In this document: positions 53,053 to 61,563 of the stretch, one piece after another
Position numbering within the stretch: the stretch's first letter is position 1
How the letters are laid out: each line of letters starts with the position of its first letter
DNA from: Phormidium tanganyikae FI6-MK23
GTDB lineage: Bacteria; Cyanobacteriota; Cyanobacteriia; Leptolyngbyales; Leptolyngbyaceae
DNA: 64,000 bases
Assembly: GCA_019359175.1 (NCBI GenBank)
Contig: JAHHHU010000017.1
Coordinates: 1-64,000 of the forward strand
Direction: 5' to 3'
Made by a program: the position numbers and the translations under genes
The notes under the pieces: generated by a model
The model's database searches: none
The model's input: only the letters and a program-made list of their open reading frames with translations
Told to the model about the DNA's origin: nothing

Positions 53053-53175
53053 ATCCCCCATTCTGGGGGACTTTGAACCGGAAGCTTTGGCTTGAAGTCC
53101 CCCAGAATGGGGGATTTAGGGGGCAGAAGCCGCTTGCAACGAAGCGAAAAAACTCGTCGAACTGACGTTGACAAC
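52990..53175. repeat. 8-bp direct repeats flanking MITE-like copy 5
   Basis: TTAACAAC (52990-52997) and TTGACAAC (53168-53175) match at seven of eight bases and are placed exactly at the two ends of the element. Both encode Leu-Thr-Thr in the DUF3368 frame. Confidence 0.8.
52998..53167. mobile_element. MITE-like palindromic element, copy 5
   Basis: This 170-bp copy is the best-preserved. Perfect 12-bp terminal inverted repeats CGTCAGTTCGAC (52999-53010) and GTCGAACTGACG (53156-53167) enclose the core (53044-53124) GCCCCCTAAATCCCCC ... GGGGGATTTAGGGGGC. Near-perfect 8-bp direct repeats flank it. No coding capacity; a source transposase is not in the window. Confidence 0.85.
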
Positions 53176-53239
53176 CGTTGCAAATTTCCGAATTAGCCGC
53201 CAACTGTATGTAGATGTTTTGAGTGCAGCAGGTGAATAA
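53168..53239 (+). pseudogene. Displaced 3' end of the DUF3368 toxin gene
   Basis: This stretch reads LTTVANFRISRQLYVDVLSA then AGE and a TAA stop in one frame. It matches the usual C-terminal end of DUF3368 proteins. The codon phase is the same as at 52990, so removing the element and one flanking repeat joins codon 138 to this piece and gives a 161-residue protein. Confidence 0.8.
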
Positions 53240-53301
53240 GTTGTTTCTTGCTACCTAATATGGAACTGATGTCTCTCCGCATCATTCATGCCTTGTCGAG
53301 C

Positions 53302-54996
53302 TTAATCCAGCACTCGATCGACCCGATCGCGCCAGACTAATCGAATCAGCGATCGCAATAAAAACAAACCCGCAAACGCCGCGATCGCAAATGCAAAAAT
53401 CGCACCGCCGCTAATCTTACCGACGAGCAAAATCGCCCCAGTCAATGCCGCAAATCCTGAAATACAAGCATAAAGCAGCGCTCTGACCGAAAGATTTAGC
53501 GTTTTCAAGGCTCGATCGTGCTTGATCGAATCGACCTGAATTCGGAATTTTCCTTGCTCTAAACGTGTTTCTACTCGCTCGATCGCGCTCTGAGTCGGGT
53601 TCGGCTTCGTTATCCGATATGCCAAATAACTCTTTGCCTGCCGCGCCAACTCACTTACGCCGCCCCCTTGACGCGCTGGAATTGTCGCTAAACTTTTGAC
53701 GAACGGTTTCGCCGCTGACAGCAGGTTATATTGCGGGTCGAGGTCGCGGGCGACTCCATCTAATGTCGTCAAAGCCTTAACGATAAAGGTCATCTTGGCG
53801 GGCAAGCGGAACGGCTGTTGTTCAAACACCGCATAAAGCTCATTGCGCAAACTCTTGAAGGCTTGCATCTCGATCGGCTTATCCGCAAAGCGATCGACCA
53901 GTACGTTTACAATTCGCTTCACCGGAGTCATGTCTGACATCGGCTCGATTAAACCCATGTCAGCCAGCGTACTCACGACCTGATCCGTATCTTTCTTCAA
54001 GACAGCGAAAAAGGTTTGTACCATCTGATTTCGATTGATCGGTTGCACTTCTGCCATCATGCCGAAATCGTAGAAAATCAGCTTGCCATCGTGACTGACT
54101 GCCATGTTGCCGGGATGCGGATCGGCTTGGAAAAAGCCATCTTGCAGCAGTTGTTTCAGATAAGCGCAAATTCCTAAATGATTGATTTCACGCGGATCGA
54201 TGCCGATCGCGAGCAAACTTTGTCGATCGTTGACCTTAATCCCCGGCACATATTCCATCGTCAACACGCGCCGAGTCGTGTACTTCGGATAAATCTTGGG
54301 GACGACAATGCGATCGTGATCTGCGAAATTATGCCGAAAGCGATCAGCGTTCATCGCTTCTTGGACGTAATCGATTTCTCGACTCAAAATCTCGGCAAAT
54401 TCGGCATGAATCGTCTGAATATTATAGTTTCGGGCATTTGGCACGAGGCGATCGATCCAGCGTACTAATCGACCAACGATTTGGAAATCCATCGTAAAGA
54501 GCTGATCGAGTCCCGGTCGCTGCACTTTCACGACCACTTCTTCACCCGTGTGCAGTCGTGCCCGGTGGACTTGTCCTAAACTTGCAGCCGCGATCGGAAT
54601 TCGATCGAAGTCCGCGTACAGTGTGTGCAGCGGATAACCCAGTTCGGCTTCAATAATCGCGATCGCTTGATTCGAGTCAAACTCTGGCACGCGATCTTGA
54701 AGTTGCCCTAATGCCTTGACGTACTCCAACGGCAACAGATCTGCTCGTGTCGAAAGCGATTGTCCAATTTTGATAAATGTTGGGCCTAAATCTAAAAGCG
54801 TTCCCACCAGCCATTGAGCGCGTCGATTTCGATGATGGGCGGACTTTCCTGAAATCTGGCGATCCCACCACAGATAAAACGTCAGTTTTGCAGCCGACAC
54901 GGAAATATCCACTTGCCGCGCCAGTGGAGAAGAAATTTGCCGTTGCCAGCGTAGAGGTTTAGGAGAGACAGCAGTTTGTAACATAACTTCAGACAT
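53302..54996 (-). CDS. ABC1/UbiB-family atypical kinase (AarF)
   Basis: A 564-residue protein of the UbiB family, involved in quinone or prenyl-lipid metabolism. It has the family motifs TFIKIGQSLSTRADLLP, the Ala-rich ASLGQVHRARL, VVVKVQRPG with the ATP-binding Lys, ADPHPGNMAV and FYDFGMMAEV (Asp of the magnesium site). Two hydrophobic helices close to the C-terminus (about 505-552) anchor it to the membrane. Its neighbour upstream is a sensor kinase on the same strand. Confidence 0.93.
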   Translation of the reverse strand: MSEVMLQTAVSPKPLRWQRQISSPLARQVDISVSAAKLTFYLWWDRQISGKSAHHRNRRAQWLVGTLLDLGPTFIKIGQSLSTRADLLPLEYVKALGQLQDRVPEFDSNQAIAIIEAELGYPLHTLYADFDRIPIAAASLGQVHRARLHTGEEVVVKVQRPGLDQLFTMDFQIVGRLVRWIDRLVPNARNYNIQTIHAEFAEILSREIDYVQEAMNADRFRHNFADHDRIVVPKIYPKYTTRRVLTMEYVPGIKVNDRQSLLAIGIDPREINHLGICAYLKQLLQDGFFQADPHPGNMAVSHDGKLIFYDFGMMAEVQPINRNQMVQTFFAVLKKDTDQVVSTLADMGLIEPMSDMTPVKRIVNVLVDRFADKPIEMQAFKSLRNELYAVFEQQPFRLPAKMTFIVKALTTLDGVARDLDPQYNLLSAAKPFVKSLATIPARQGGGVSELARQAKSYLAYRITKPNPTQSAIERVETRLEQGKFRIQVDSIKHDRALKTLNLSVRALLYACISGFAALTGAILLVGKISGGAIFAFAIAAFAGLFLLRSLIRLVWRDRVDRVLD

Positions 54997-55102
54997 TATA
55001 CCCAGTCTGTACTCCCAGAAGAAGAGCAGTTCAACACACTTTTGGAAAGCGCTGACTTCTCAATCCGCTCTCCAAAATTCCATTCAGGAGAGTGTAGAAG
55101 AG

Positions 55103-57178
55103 CTACGCCCCTGCAATCTCCAAATTCTGCGGCAGCGTCACTGTAAAGCAGGTTTCGTAAGACTGAGAATCTGGAATTGTAACGCTCGTCGCCTCGATCG
55201 CGCCATTCAAGTGCTGAACCAAGCTCTTGACGAGTGCTAACCCTAATCCAGTTCCCGGAACCGCGTTCTGAGTCATGCCCTGACATCGACGGAATTTCTC
55301 AAAGATATGGGGCAGTTCCTCTTCAGCAATTGCTGATCCAATGTTTGACAATGCGAACTTGATTTGCTGTCCAGATTGTACCGTCACTTTTAATCGAACG
55401 GTGCTATTTGGATCGGCGTATTTGCCTGCATTGGTCAGCAGTTCGAGCAGAATTCGATTGAAACTCGCGAGGTCAGTATTGAAGACGGGCGATCTCGTTG
55501 GCAATTTCAAATCGAGCGTCAGTCCTTTTGATGCCCAGCGTTGATTGAAGGACTGCGAGACATCATTGATCGCATGACGTAATTCCACGCGCTGAAGCTG
55601 GAAGGCGACCTGCTTTGTTTCTAATTCCTGTAGCGCCAGTAAATCGTTGATCAGGCTAGTCTCTTGAGCGCACTGCTGTTCCAGAATGTTGAGATATTGC
55701 TGACGGCGATCAGGCGTAAGATTGGCTTGCCGCAACATCCGAATCGCCAGCATCATGCTGGTGAGCGGTGTTCGCAGTTCGTGGCTGAGGGTGCTGAGAA
55801 ACTCATCCATGCGCTGATTCATTACCCGCAGTTTTTCGATTTGCTTGCGAGTAATTTCGTACAGCTTTGCTTGCAGTTCTAAACTTTGCTGGAGTTGTGC
55901 GGTTCGTTCTTCGACCAGCGATTCGACTTGACGCAGGGTTTCTGTTTGAATAATCGCCGCGCTGATTTGGGCGCTGAGTAATTCGACAAGTTCGATTTCT
56001 TCCGGTTGCCAATTGCGCGATCGACTTTGTTGAACGGCGATAAAACCTAGCAGGCGATTTTTGCTTTCCAGAGGAACTAGCATGAGAGCAGGCGTTTTCT
56101 CTGGATCAAAAATCGGCGCAATGCCAATCGGTTCTTCTGTAGTTTCTTCAACGATCGGAAATTCCGCTACATCTCTGAACACAAACGATTTTGCAGTGCT
56201 GCGGAATGCCACCCGACAAACTCGGCAATCCGTCACCCAAAACGACTGACTCAACGGGGATTCCGTTTCTGAATCCACCGGATATCGCCGCCATTCGCTA
56301 TCGATCATAACGCGGGCTTTCGGCACTCGATCTCCATTCGATCTCAAACTCTGGCGCGGATCCCAAAACTTCGTTCTCAAAACAAACGCTTGATCAATTT
56401 CCAGCGCATGAGCTAACCCTTCTAGCGCCATGATCTGGACTTGTGGCACCTCTAAGGAATTCTGAATTCCCATGGTCACTTGTCGCAGCAGAGCTTGATA
56501 TTGGGCTTGTTTCGCGACTTTTTGCTGAAGCAAAATTTGGGAAATCGCGATCGCAACGTGATCCGAAACGTGCGCTAACGTATCCATTTCAAGGTCTGTC
56601 CAGCGATGCGCTTGAGAACACATCAAACTGACAACGCCATTAATCCGACCTTGAAAGTGAGTCGGTAAGCTCATCACTGCCCGAATCGGGAGCACTTTTG
56701 TCGAGTAAGCAATTTCGTTGAGCGTTAAATCAGAAATCAATAACTCTGATCGCTCTAGCGTTGCGGCTTCGACGATCGCGGAACTTAACAGAATTTCTTT
56801 TTGCTGATTGGCGGTGAACTGCGACTTAGCAAACCAAGCGGTGAGCGATCGTGTAGACGACTCGGACTGAATTGAAATCAAGCAAGCCTGCACGCCGTAA
56901 GCTTCGCCCAACAGGGTCGCCACTTCGGATAAAACAGCGTCGGGTTGGGTCGCTCGACTGAGGGCTTGAGTAATCTTGCGTCCGATCGTGGTTTCGACGC
57001 TTGCCAGATTGGGCTGAAAGGCACTGGGCACGGTTTCGAGGGGATGAGTAGACAATGAGGCAAGCCGATCCGACTCAATGCGAATCACCTCTTCTCTTGT
57101 AGTGTTGACAACATCCATGACTCGCCCCACAACTTCCTGTGATTCTATTGATCTCGATCGCGAAACTTTTGCTTGCAT
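55103..57178 (-). CDS. GAF-domain sensor histidine kinase
   Basis: A 691-residue soluble kinase. Two GAF domains (about 60-220 and 225-400) precede a coiled linker (about 405-455), a HisKA domain with the acceptor His near 465 (LSTLSHELRTPL), and a HATPase domain with LLTNAGKYADP and GTGLGLALVKSLV. I see no conserved Cys that would clearly mark a bilin-binding GAF. No response regulator is adjacent. It lies 107 bp upstream of the UbiB-like gene. Confidence 0.92.
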   Translation of the reverse strand: MQAKVSRSRSIESQEVVGRVMDVVNTTREEVIRIESDRLASLSTHPLETVPSAFQPNLASVETTIGRKITQALSRATQPDAVLSEVATLLGEAYGVQACLISIQSESSTRSLTAWFAKSQFTANQQKEILLSSAIVEAATLERSELLISDLTLNEIAYSTKVLPIRAVMSLPTHFQGRINGVVSLMCSQAHRWTDLEMDTLAHVSDHVAIAISQILLQQKVAKQAQYQALLRQVTMGIQNSLEVPQVQIMALEGLAHALEIDQAFVLRTKFWDPRQSLRSNGDRVPKARVMIDSEWRRYPVDSETESPLSQSFWVTDCRVCRVAFRSTAKSFVFRDVAEFPIVEETTEEPIGIAPIFDPEKTPALMLVPLESKNRLLGFIAVQQSRSRNWQPEEIELVELLSAQISAAIIQTETLRQVESLVEERTAQLQQSLELQAKLYEITRKQIEKLRVMNQRMDEFLSTLSHELRTPLTSMMLAIRMLRQANLTPDRRQQYLNILEQQCAQETSLINDLLALQELETKQVAFQLQRVELRHAINDVSQSFNQRWASKGLTLDLKLPTRSPVFNTDLASFNRILLELLTNAGKYADPNSTVRLKVTVQSGQQIKFALSNIGSAIAEEELPHIFEKFRRCQGMTQNAVPGTGLGLALVKSLVQHLNGAIEATSVTIPDSQSYETCFTVTLPQNLEIAGA

Positions 57179-57547
57179 CCTGTCATATGCCCGTTTGCGT
57201 CACTTTCGGGAAGTTCCCTTCACAGAGCTTCAGTCACTCAGTAAGGGGAGCAGCGTAGCGCGGTATCGAAAAGAGGTTCGGTAATTTTATACCAATACTG
57301 CAATTCGTTTACTGCAACTTATTACACCATTACTTTCAGATTACAATCTGGAGACTCTGAGGGTATCCGTAAATTCCCTCGATTGCGGTTCAAGATTTAT
57401 CAAATTCTCAAAATTTTACGGGCGGTGAAATCAAGAATAGATAAAGAAAAAGCAGAATTACCTCTACTAAATTGAGGATGAACGCTTGACCTCCGCGCTT
57501 TTAATAGTACACTTGAACGAAATTCGCTCTCATTTCTTCCCCAACCT
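57179..57547. other. Intergenic region upstream of two divergent genes
   Basis: 369 bp with no credible gene. It separates the divergent GAF kinase and HerA-like genes and must contain both promoters. It is AT-rich from 57280 to 57460, with no repeat element of the CCCCCTAAATCCCCC family. Confidence 0.5.
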
Positions 57548-59233
57548 ATGAGCTTAAAGCCTGCTTCAAACCCGACAAGCGTTGTGGGTACGGTGAAAGG
57601 GCCTGGCGAAAACGGCAATCAGTACGTTTTCATCACGTCTGATAATCGGTATGTCCGCATTGGTGAATATGTCTACTACGAGGTTCGCGAAGCGGGGTCA
57701 AACCGCAAGATTCTCGGTAAGATCTCCGATCGACGATTAATTGATCACTTACCTGACCGCATTTTTGCGGATACGGAGATTAGTCCTGAAGCGATCGCGG
57801 CTTTGGTCGGTTTTACCTATGACAATCCAGAGATTTATGAAGTGGGAGTCGATGTGATCGGATATTTCGATCTGTCGCTCGGTTTTATGAATCCGCGCAA
57901 AAGTCCCGATCCAGGCGCAAAGGTAGTTTTGGCGGATGATGCGATGTTGCAGCAGATTCTAAATCGTCGCCAACCGCGTGAAGTGGGAGCAGCCCATATC
58001 GGATCGCTGTTGCTGCGAGAGATGAATGCTGTACCGATCGCGCTGGATGTGAAAGAGCTTGTGAGTACACACATGGCGATTTTGGCGGGAACAGGATCAG
58101 GAAAGTCTTACACCGCAGGCGTTTTGATCGAGGAATTGCTGTTGCCGCATAATCGAGCGGCGGTTTTGATTTTTGATCCACATGGGGAATATGGAACGCT
58201 GGCAGAAATGCGCGGACATCCGGCTTTCGTGGGGGCGGACGGGTACGCGCCGAAAGTGAAAGTCATGACCCCGGAAGATGTGAGGATTCGGGTGTCTTCG
58301 CTTGATTACTACGATATTTTGGCGCTGCTGCCGGAAATGAGCGATCGACAACAAGCGATGTTGAGTAAAGCGTTTCGGATTTTGCAGAGCCACCGGAAAG
58401 GCGACTATCGCTGGGGCATTCAGGATCTGATCGCAGCGGTGCGGGAGGCGGATGTGCAGGTCGATGATGACGGCAACGAGAAAACGGGGTCGTCGGCTCC
58501 GGCACTGGAATGGAAGCTGGAAAAGATTGAACGATCGAACTATTTCCACACGATGGAACACACGGTTAGTCCGAAAGAACTATTTGAACCGGGACAAGTC
58601 ACTGTGCTTCAAATGAACGAGATTAATCAGGAAGAACAGCAGGTGATTTGTGCAGCGGTGCTACGACAGGCGAATCACGCTCGAATGAGTACTCAGAAGG
58701 AACTGATTTCGCCGCAGGATGAGAACTATTTGCCTTACCCCGTATTTATCCTGATTGAAGAAGCGCACCGTTTCGCACCCGCACATGAACCTTCGCGCTG
58801 TAAGTCTGTGCTACGAACAATTTTGAGTGAAGGTCGTAAATTTGGGCTAGGGATGGGATTGATTACTCAGCGTCCCGGTAAGCTTGATGCGGATGTGCTG
58901 TCTCAATGTATGAGTCAGTTTTTGATGCGGATTGTGAATCCGGTTGACCAAGAGAGCCTGAAATATGGAGTCGAAGCAGCGGGAAGAGATTTGCTGAAAG
59001 AACTGCCCGCCTTGACCAAAGGACAAATTATTATTTCTGGGGCGTGTGTGAATACGCCTGTGTTGTGTAAAGTTCGCCAGCGCTTGACGAAACACGGTGG
59101 AGAAACCTTGGATGCCCCCGCAATGTGGCAAAAACATTTTGACAGCCATCGCGTTCAGGAGCGGCAGATCGAGCTTGCACCTGTTGCGGTTCCGCGTCGA
59201 TCGCAGACTGTTCGGGGCAGAAGTATCGATTAG
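57548..59233 (+). CDS. HerA-like ATPase/DNA translocase
   Basis: A 561-residue FtsK/HerA-superfamily ATPase. The N-terminal HAS-barrel (about 1-110) is followed by the Walker A motif GTGSGKS at 181-187, FDPHGEYG, a Walker B/Glu in FILIEEAHRFAP and RNQRPGKLDA-like ITQRPGKLDADVLSQC. HerA proteins form hexamers that work with NurA nuclease in DNA end resection in archaea. No nurA lies within the window. Confidence 0.9.
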   Translation: MSLKPASNPTSVVGTVKGPGENGNQYVFITSDNRYVRIGEYVYYEVREAGSNRKILGKISDRRLIDHLPDRIFADTEISPEAIAALVGFTYDNPEIYEVGVDVIGYFDLSLGFMNPRKSPDPGAKVVLADDAMLQQILNRRQPREVGAAHIGSLLLREMNAVPIALDVKELVSTHMAILAGTGSGKSYTAGVLIEELLLPHNRAAVLIFDPHGEYGTLAEMRGHPAFVGADGYAPKVKVMTPEDVRIRVSSLDYYDILALLPEMSDRQQAMLSKAFRILQSHRKGDYRWGIQDLIAAVREADVQVDDDGNEKTGSSAPALEWKLEKIERSNYFHTMEHTVSPKELFEPGQVTVLQMNEINQEEQQVICAAVLRQANHARMSTQKELISPQDENYLPYPVFILIEEAHRFAPAHEPSRCKSVLRTILSEGRKFGLGMGLITQRPGKLDADVLSQCMSQFLMRIVNPVDQESLKYGVEAAGRDLLKELPALTKGQIIISGACVNTPVLCKVRQRLTKHGGETLDAPAMWQKHFDSHRVQERQIELAPVAVPRRSQTVRGRSID

Positions 59234-59235
59234 AG

Positions 59236-59274
59236 AAACGTCGATCGACAAATTTAGCAATCGACGTTTTATTT
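59236..59274. terminator. Bidirectional stem-loop terminator
   Basis: AAACGTCGAT (59236-59245) and ATCGACGTTT (59260-59269) pair with a 14-base loop, followed by TATTT. It lies between convergent HerA and hypothetical genes. Confidence 0.75.
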
Positions 59275-60108
59275 AACGTTGCCCAATGCAATCTCTTGAT
59301 TCTTGCGATAGGCTTGCGTCCGATTTTTCGCTACATCCGCACGCGGATGATTGTTTGGTACTTCGGACATCAGACGCGATGCAGTTCCCCACATCTCTGC
59401 AACCTGCTGCCACTGAGCGGGAGTTTTCGCCTCTTTGCTGCTTTTCGCGGCTCGTTCTGCCACTCGTACCGCAGTTGCAAACGAATCACCATCTTGCTTG
59501 ATGGTTGATTTCCATTGCGGTTGAGTTGTAGGACTAACCGATTCGCCGTTTTCACCCGCGAAGAGTTTGCCTTGATTCCAGGAATAGACTCCCCAACCTG
59601 CAAATAAGATCGCTCCGCTGATTACGACACCGCCGAGAATGCCTTTGGTAAACTGGCGTTTTTCGCGCACGGCTTGGGGTGAAAGCGTCTTGGGCAAATC
59701 ATCTCGATCGCTAAACGTTTCCCGCAAATCTTGGATCATTCCTCGGACAAAATTGGGTCGTCTGAGCGCGATTTCTTCTGCCCAAAGCAGCTGTCCATCG
59801 GGATCGCGATTGATTTCTTCAAACCAGAGCAATTGTTGTTCGCGGACAATTCGGCTGTTGATATTCACCCGACGGACATTGCGGGGTGAAATCGATTCGA
59901 GAATTTTGCGGACGCGCTCGGTGAGAATTGCGCGATCGAGTTGAGCCGGGGTCGCCGCTTCGCAAAGAAGCTGAAGCACACCATTTGCAAAAATGGCGCG
60001 TGTTCTCACTCCGGTATCGGACAGCTTATCATTCAGGACTTGAATAATTGCTGCAACACTGCCTTGGTGAGCTTGCTTGTAGATATCGTTGATCGCATTC
60101 ACTATCAT
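59269..60108 (-). CDS. Hypothetical single-pass membrane protein
   Basis: A 279-residue protein. The N-terminal 150 residues are soluble and helical (AINDIYKQAHQGSVAAIIQVLNDKL, LDRAILTERVRKIL); one membrane helix follows at about 160-180 (GVVISGAILFAGWGVYSW), then a polar C-terminus with an Ala/Lys helical stretch. I recognise a cyanobacterial hypothetical protein style but no named family. It is probably monocistronic. Confidence 0.65.
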   Translation of the reverse strand: MIVNAINDIYKQAHQGSVAAIIQVLNDKLSDTGVRTRAIFANGVLQLLCEAATPAQLDRAILTERVRKILESISPRNVRRVNINSRIVREQQLLWFEEINRDPDGQLLWAEEIALRRPNFVRGMIQDLRETFSDRDDLPKTLSPQAVREKRQFTKGILGGVVISGAILFAGWGVYSWNQGKLFAGENGESVSPTTQPQWKSTIKQDGDSFATAVRVAERAAKSSKEAKTPAQWQQVAEMWGTASRLMSEVPNNHPRADVAKNRTQAYRKNQEIALGNVK

Positions 60109-60261
60109 GGAGTTTATTAGTAGTTAACGAAAAACCCTGATCAGGAAACCACTACGATACTATATACGCTTGTTTTGGACTTAAGAGCAAGCATAACTTT
60201 CAAAACAGGCGAGTTTTCTGACAAAATTGCGATTTTTAGGAATGAATTGTCTTCAAAATTT

Positions 60262-61002
60262 CTAATGCAAATGCCGGGAGTCATTAAATCTACGAATTTG
60301 CCATAAATCAGTGTTAAAGCGATTCTGATTTTGCAGTTCCCAACGCGATCGATCAATCCAAAACTCAAACATGGCGGTATTGTGAGCGCGTAATCTCCAC
60401 GATCTATCACTTCCAAGTAATTGAGCGATTAAGTGTTGCAAAATCCAACTGTGACTCACAATCCAAAGTTGATCCCCGTCGCGGTGTCGGCGCATGATTT
60501 GATCGATAAATTGACGAGAGCGATCGCGGGCATCGTGTAAAGTTTCGGCTTCGGGGAGCGGAATCCAATCTGGAGAAGTTTCTAGTTTTCGGCAGAGATC
60601 CGGGTAGCGAGATTGTGCTTCCGCCCAGGTCAATCCTTGAAACACTCCGTTTTGGAATTCTTTTAGTTCTTCGGCGTATTCGATCGGGATTTTCTTCGGC
60701 GTGGGTTCGTCTTCGATCGGGTTTTCTAAATCTGGGTCGATCAAATCGCTCACCGCAGCGGGTAGGTGTGGTTTTTGAAAATACGAGAGCAAAATCTCAG
60801 TCGTTTGAGCCGCGCGTATCAATGGACTGGAATAAACGTGAGAGGGTCGCCAAGATTCAGATCGGAGATGTTTGGCGAGCTTTTCCGACTGTTGGCGACC
60901 GAGGGGAGACAGTTCGTAATCGCCGTGACCTTGCATTCGTTTTTCGATATTACCGATCGATTGAGCGTGGCGGATAAAGAGAAGTTTGAGGACTTTGGAC
61001 AT
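60262..61002 (-). CDS. Histidine phosphatase family protein
   Basis: A 246-residue enzyme of the phosphoglycerate mutase-like superfamily. The catalytic motif is RHAQSIGN (a variant of RHG/RHGE) at 10-17, with the second Arg in YSSPLIRAAQTTE, a Glu-containing central segment (EFQNGVFQGLTWAEAQ) and the second His in LWIVSHSWIL. The substrate is unknown; family members dephosphorylate small molecules or proteins. It is divergent from ndhM. Confidence 0.88.
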   Translation of the reverse strand: MSKVLKLLFIRHAQSIGNIEKRMQGHGDYELSPLGRQQSEKLAKHLRSESWRPSHVYSSPLIRAAQTTEILLSYFQKPHLPAAVSDLIDPDLENPIEDEPTPKKIPIEYAEELKEFQNGVFQGLTWAEAQSRYPDLCRKLETSPDWIPLPEAETLHDARDRSRQFIDQIMRRHRDGDQLWIVSHSWILQHLIAQLLGSDRSWRLRAHNTAMFEFWIDRSRWELQNQNRFNTDLWQIRRFNDSRHLH

Positions 61003-61129
61003 AGGACGAGGAGGGAATCAATCTTGAAGATGGGAAAGTATTGATAGATGGATTTACAGCGGATTGAGAATTTTGGTGAGAAGTGCATTTACAATTTCAA
61101 AAGCAAGCTACGTGAATCCAGGTCAGTTT

Positions 61130-61465
61130 ATGTTACTCAAATCTACGACTCGCCATATTCATATTTTTTCGGCAGAAGTGCAAAACAATGAGTTGGTCGA
61201 AAGCGATAAAGTTCTGACGCTGGATGTTGATCCAGATAACGAGTTGGTCTGGAACCAAGATGCGCTACAGAAAATTTACAGCAAGTTTGATGAATTGGTG
61301 GAATCCTATAGCGGTGAGGCGCTGACCGATTACAACTTGCGGCGGATCGGATCGGATCTGGAACATTTAGTGCGATCGCTGCTCAACAAGGGTGAGATTT
61401 CTTACAACTTGGAGAGCCGTGTTTTGAACTACAGCATGGGATTGCCGCAGGTAAAAGCGGATTAG
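61130..61465 (+). CDS. ndhM: NAD(P)H-quinone oxidoreductase subunit M
   Basis: Stromal-type subunit of cyanobacterial NDH-1, which drives cyclic electron flow and respiration. The 111-residue protein has MLLKSTTRHIHIFSAEV at the start, TLDVDPDNELVWN, YSGEALTDYNLRRIGSDLEHLVRSLL and NYSMGLPQVK at the end. I chose ATG 61130 because the family begins with this sequence; the frame extends upstream to 61064 without similarity. Confidence 0.95.
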   Translation: MLLKSTTRHIHIFSAEVQNNELVESDKVLTLDVDPDNELVWNQDALQKIYSKFDELVESYSGEALTDYNLRRIGSDLEHLVRSLLNKGEISYNLESRVLNYSMGLPQVKAD

Positions 61466-61563
61466 GGGCTTTTGCCTGCGATCGTTTGAAGAATTGGAAA
61501 CTTCGCAGATCAAGGCAAGCCAAATTCCCTAAACTGGAGAGAGCGTGTATTGCCAGTATTCTG

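Noticed and set aside
55103-57178. Phytochrome-like photoreceptor
   Set aside because: The two GAF domains lack an obvious bilin-binding Cys and there is no PHY domain pattern.
28549-57364. A shared 16-bp string GGAGACTCTGAGGGTA in bioF and before HerA
   Set aside because: One match of this length is expected by chance in 64 kb; the surrounding sequence does not align.
58097-58561. A 154-codon frame antisense to the HerA-like gene
   Set aside because: It lies opposite a well-supported ATPase and is His/Arg/Phe-rich with no motif.
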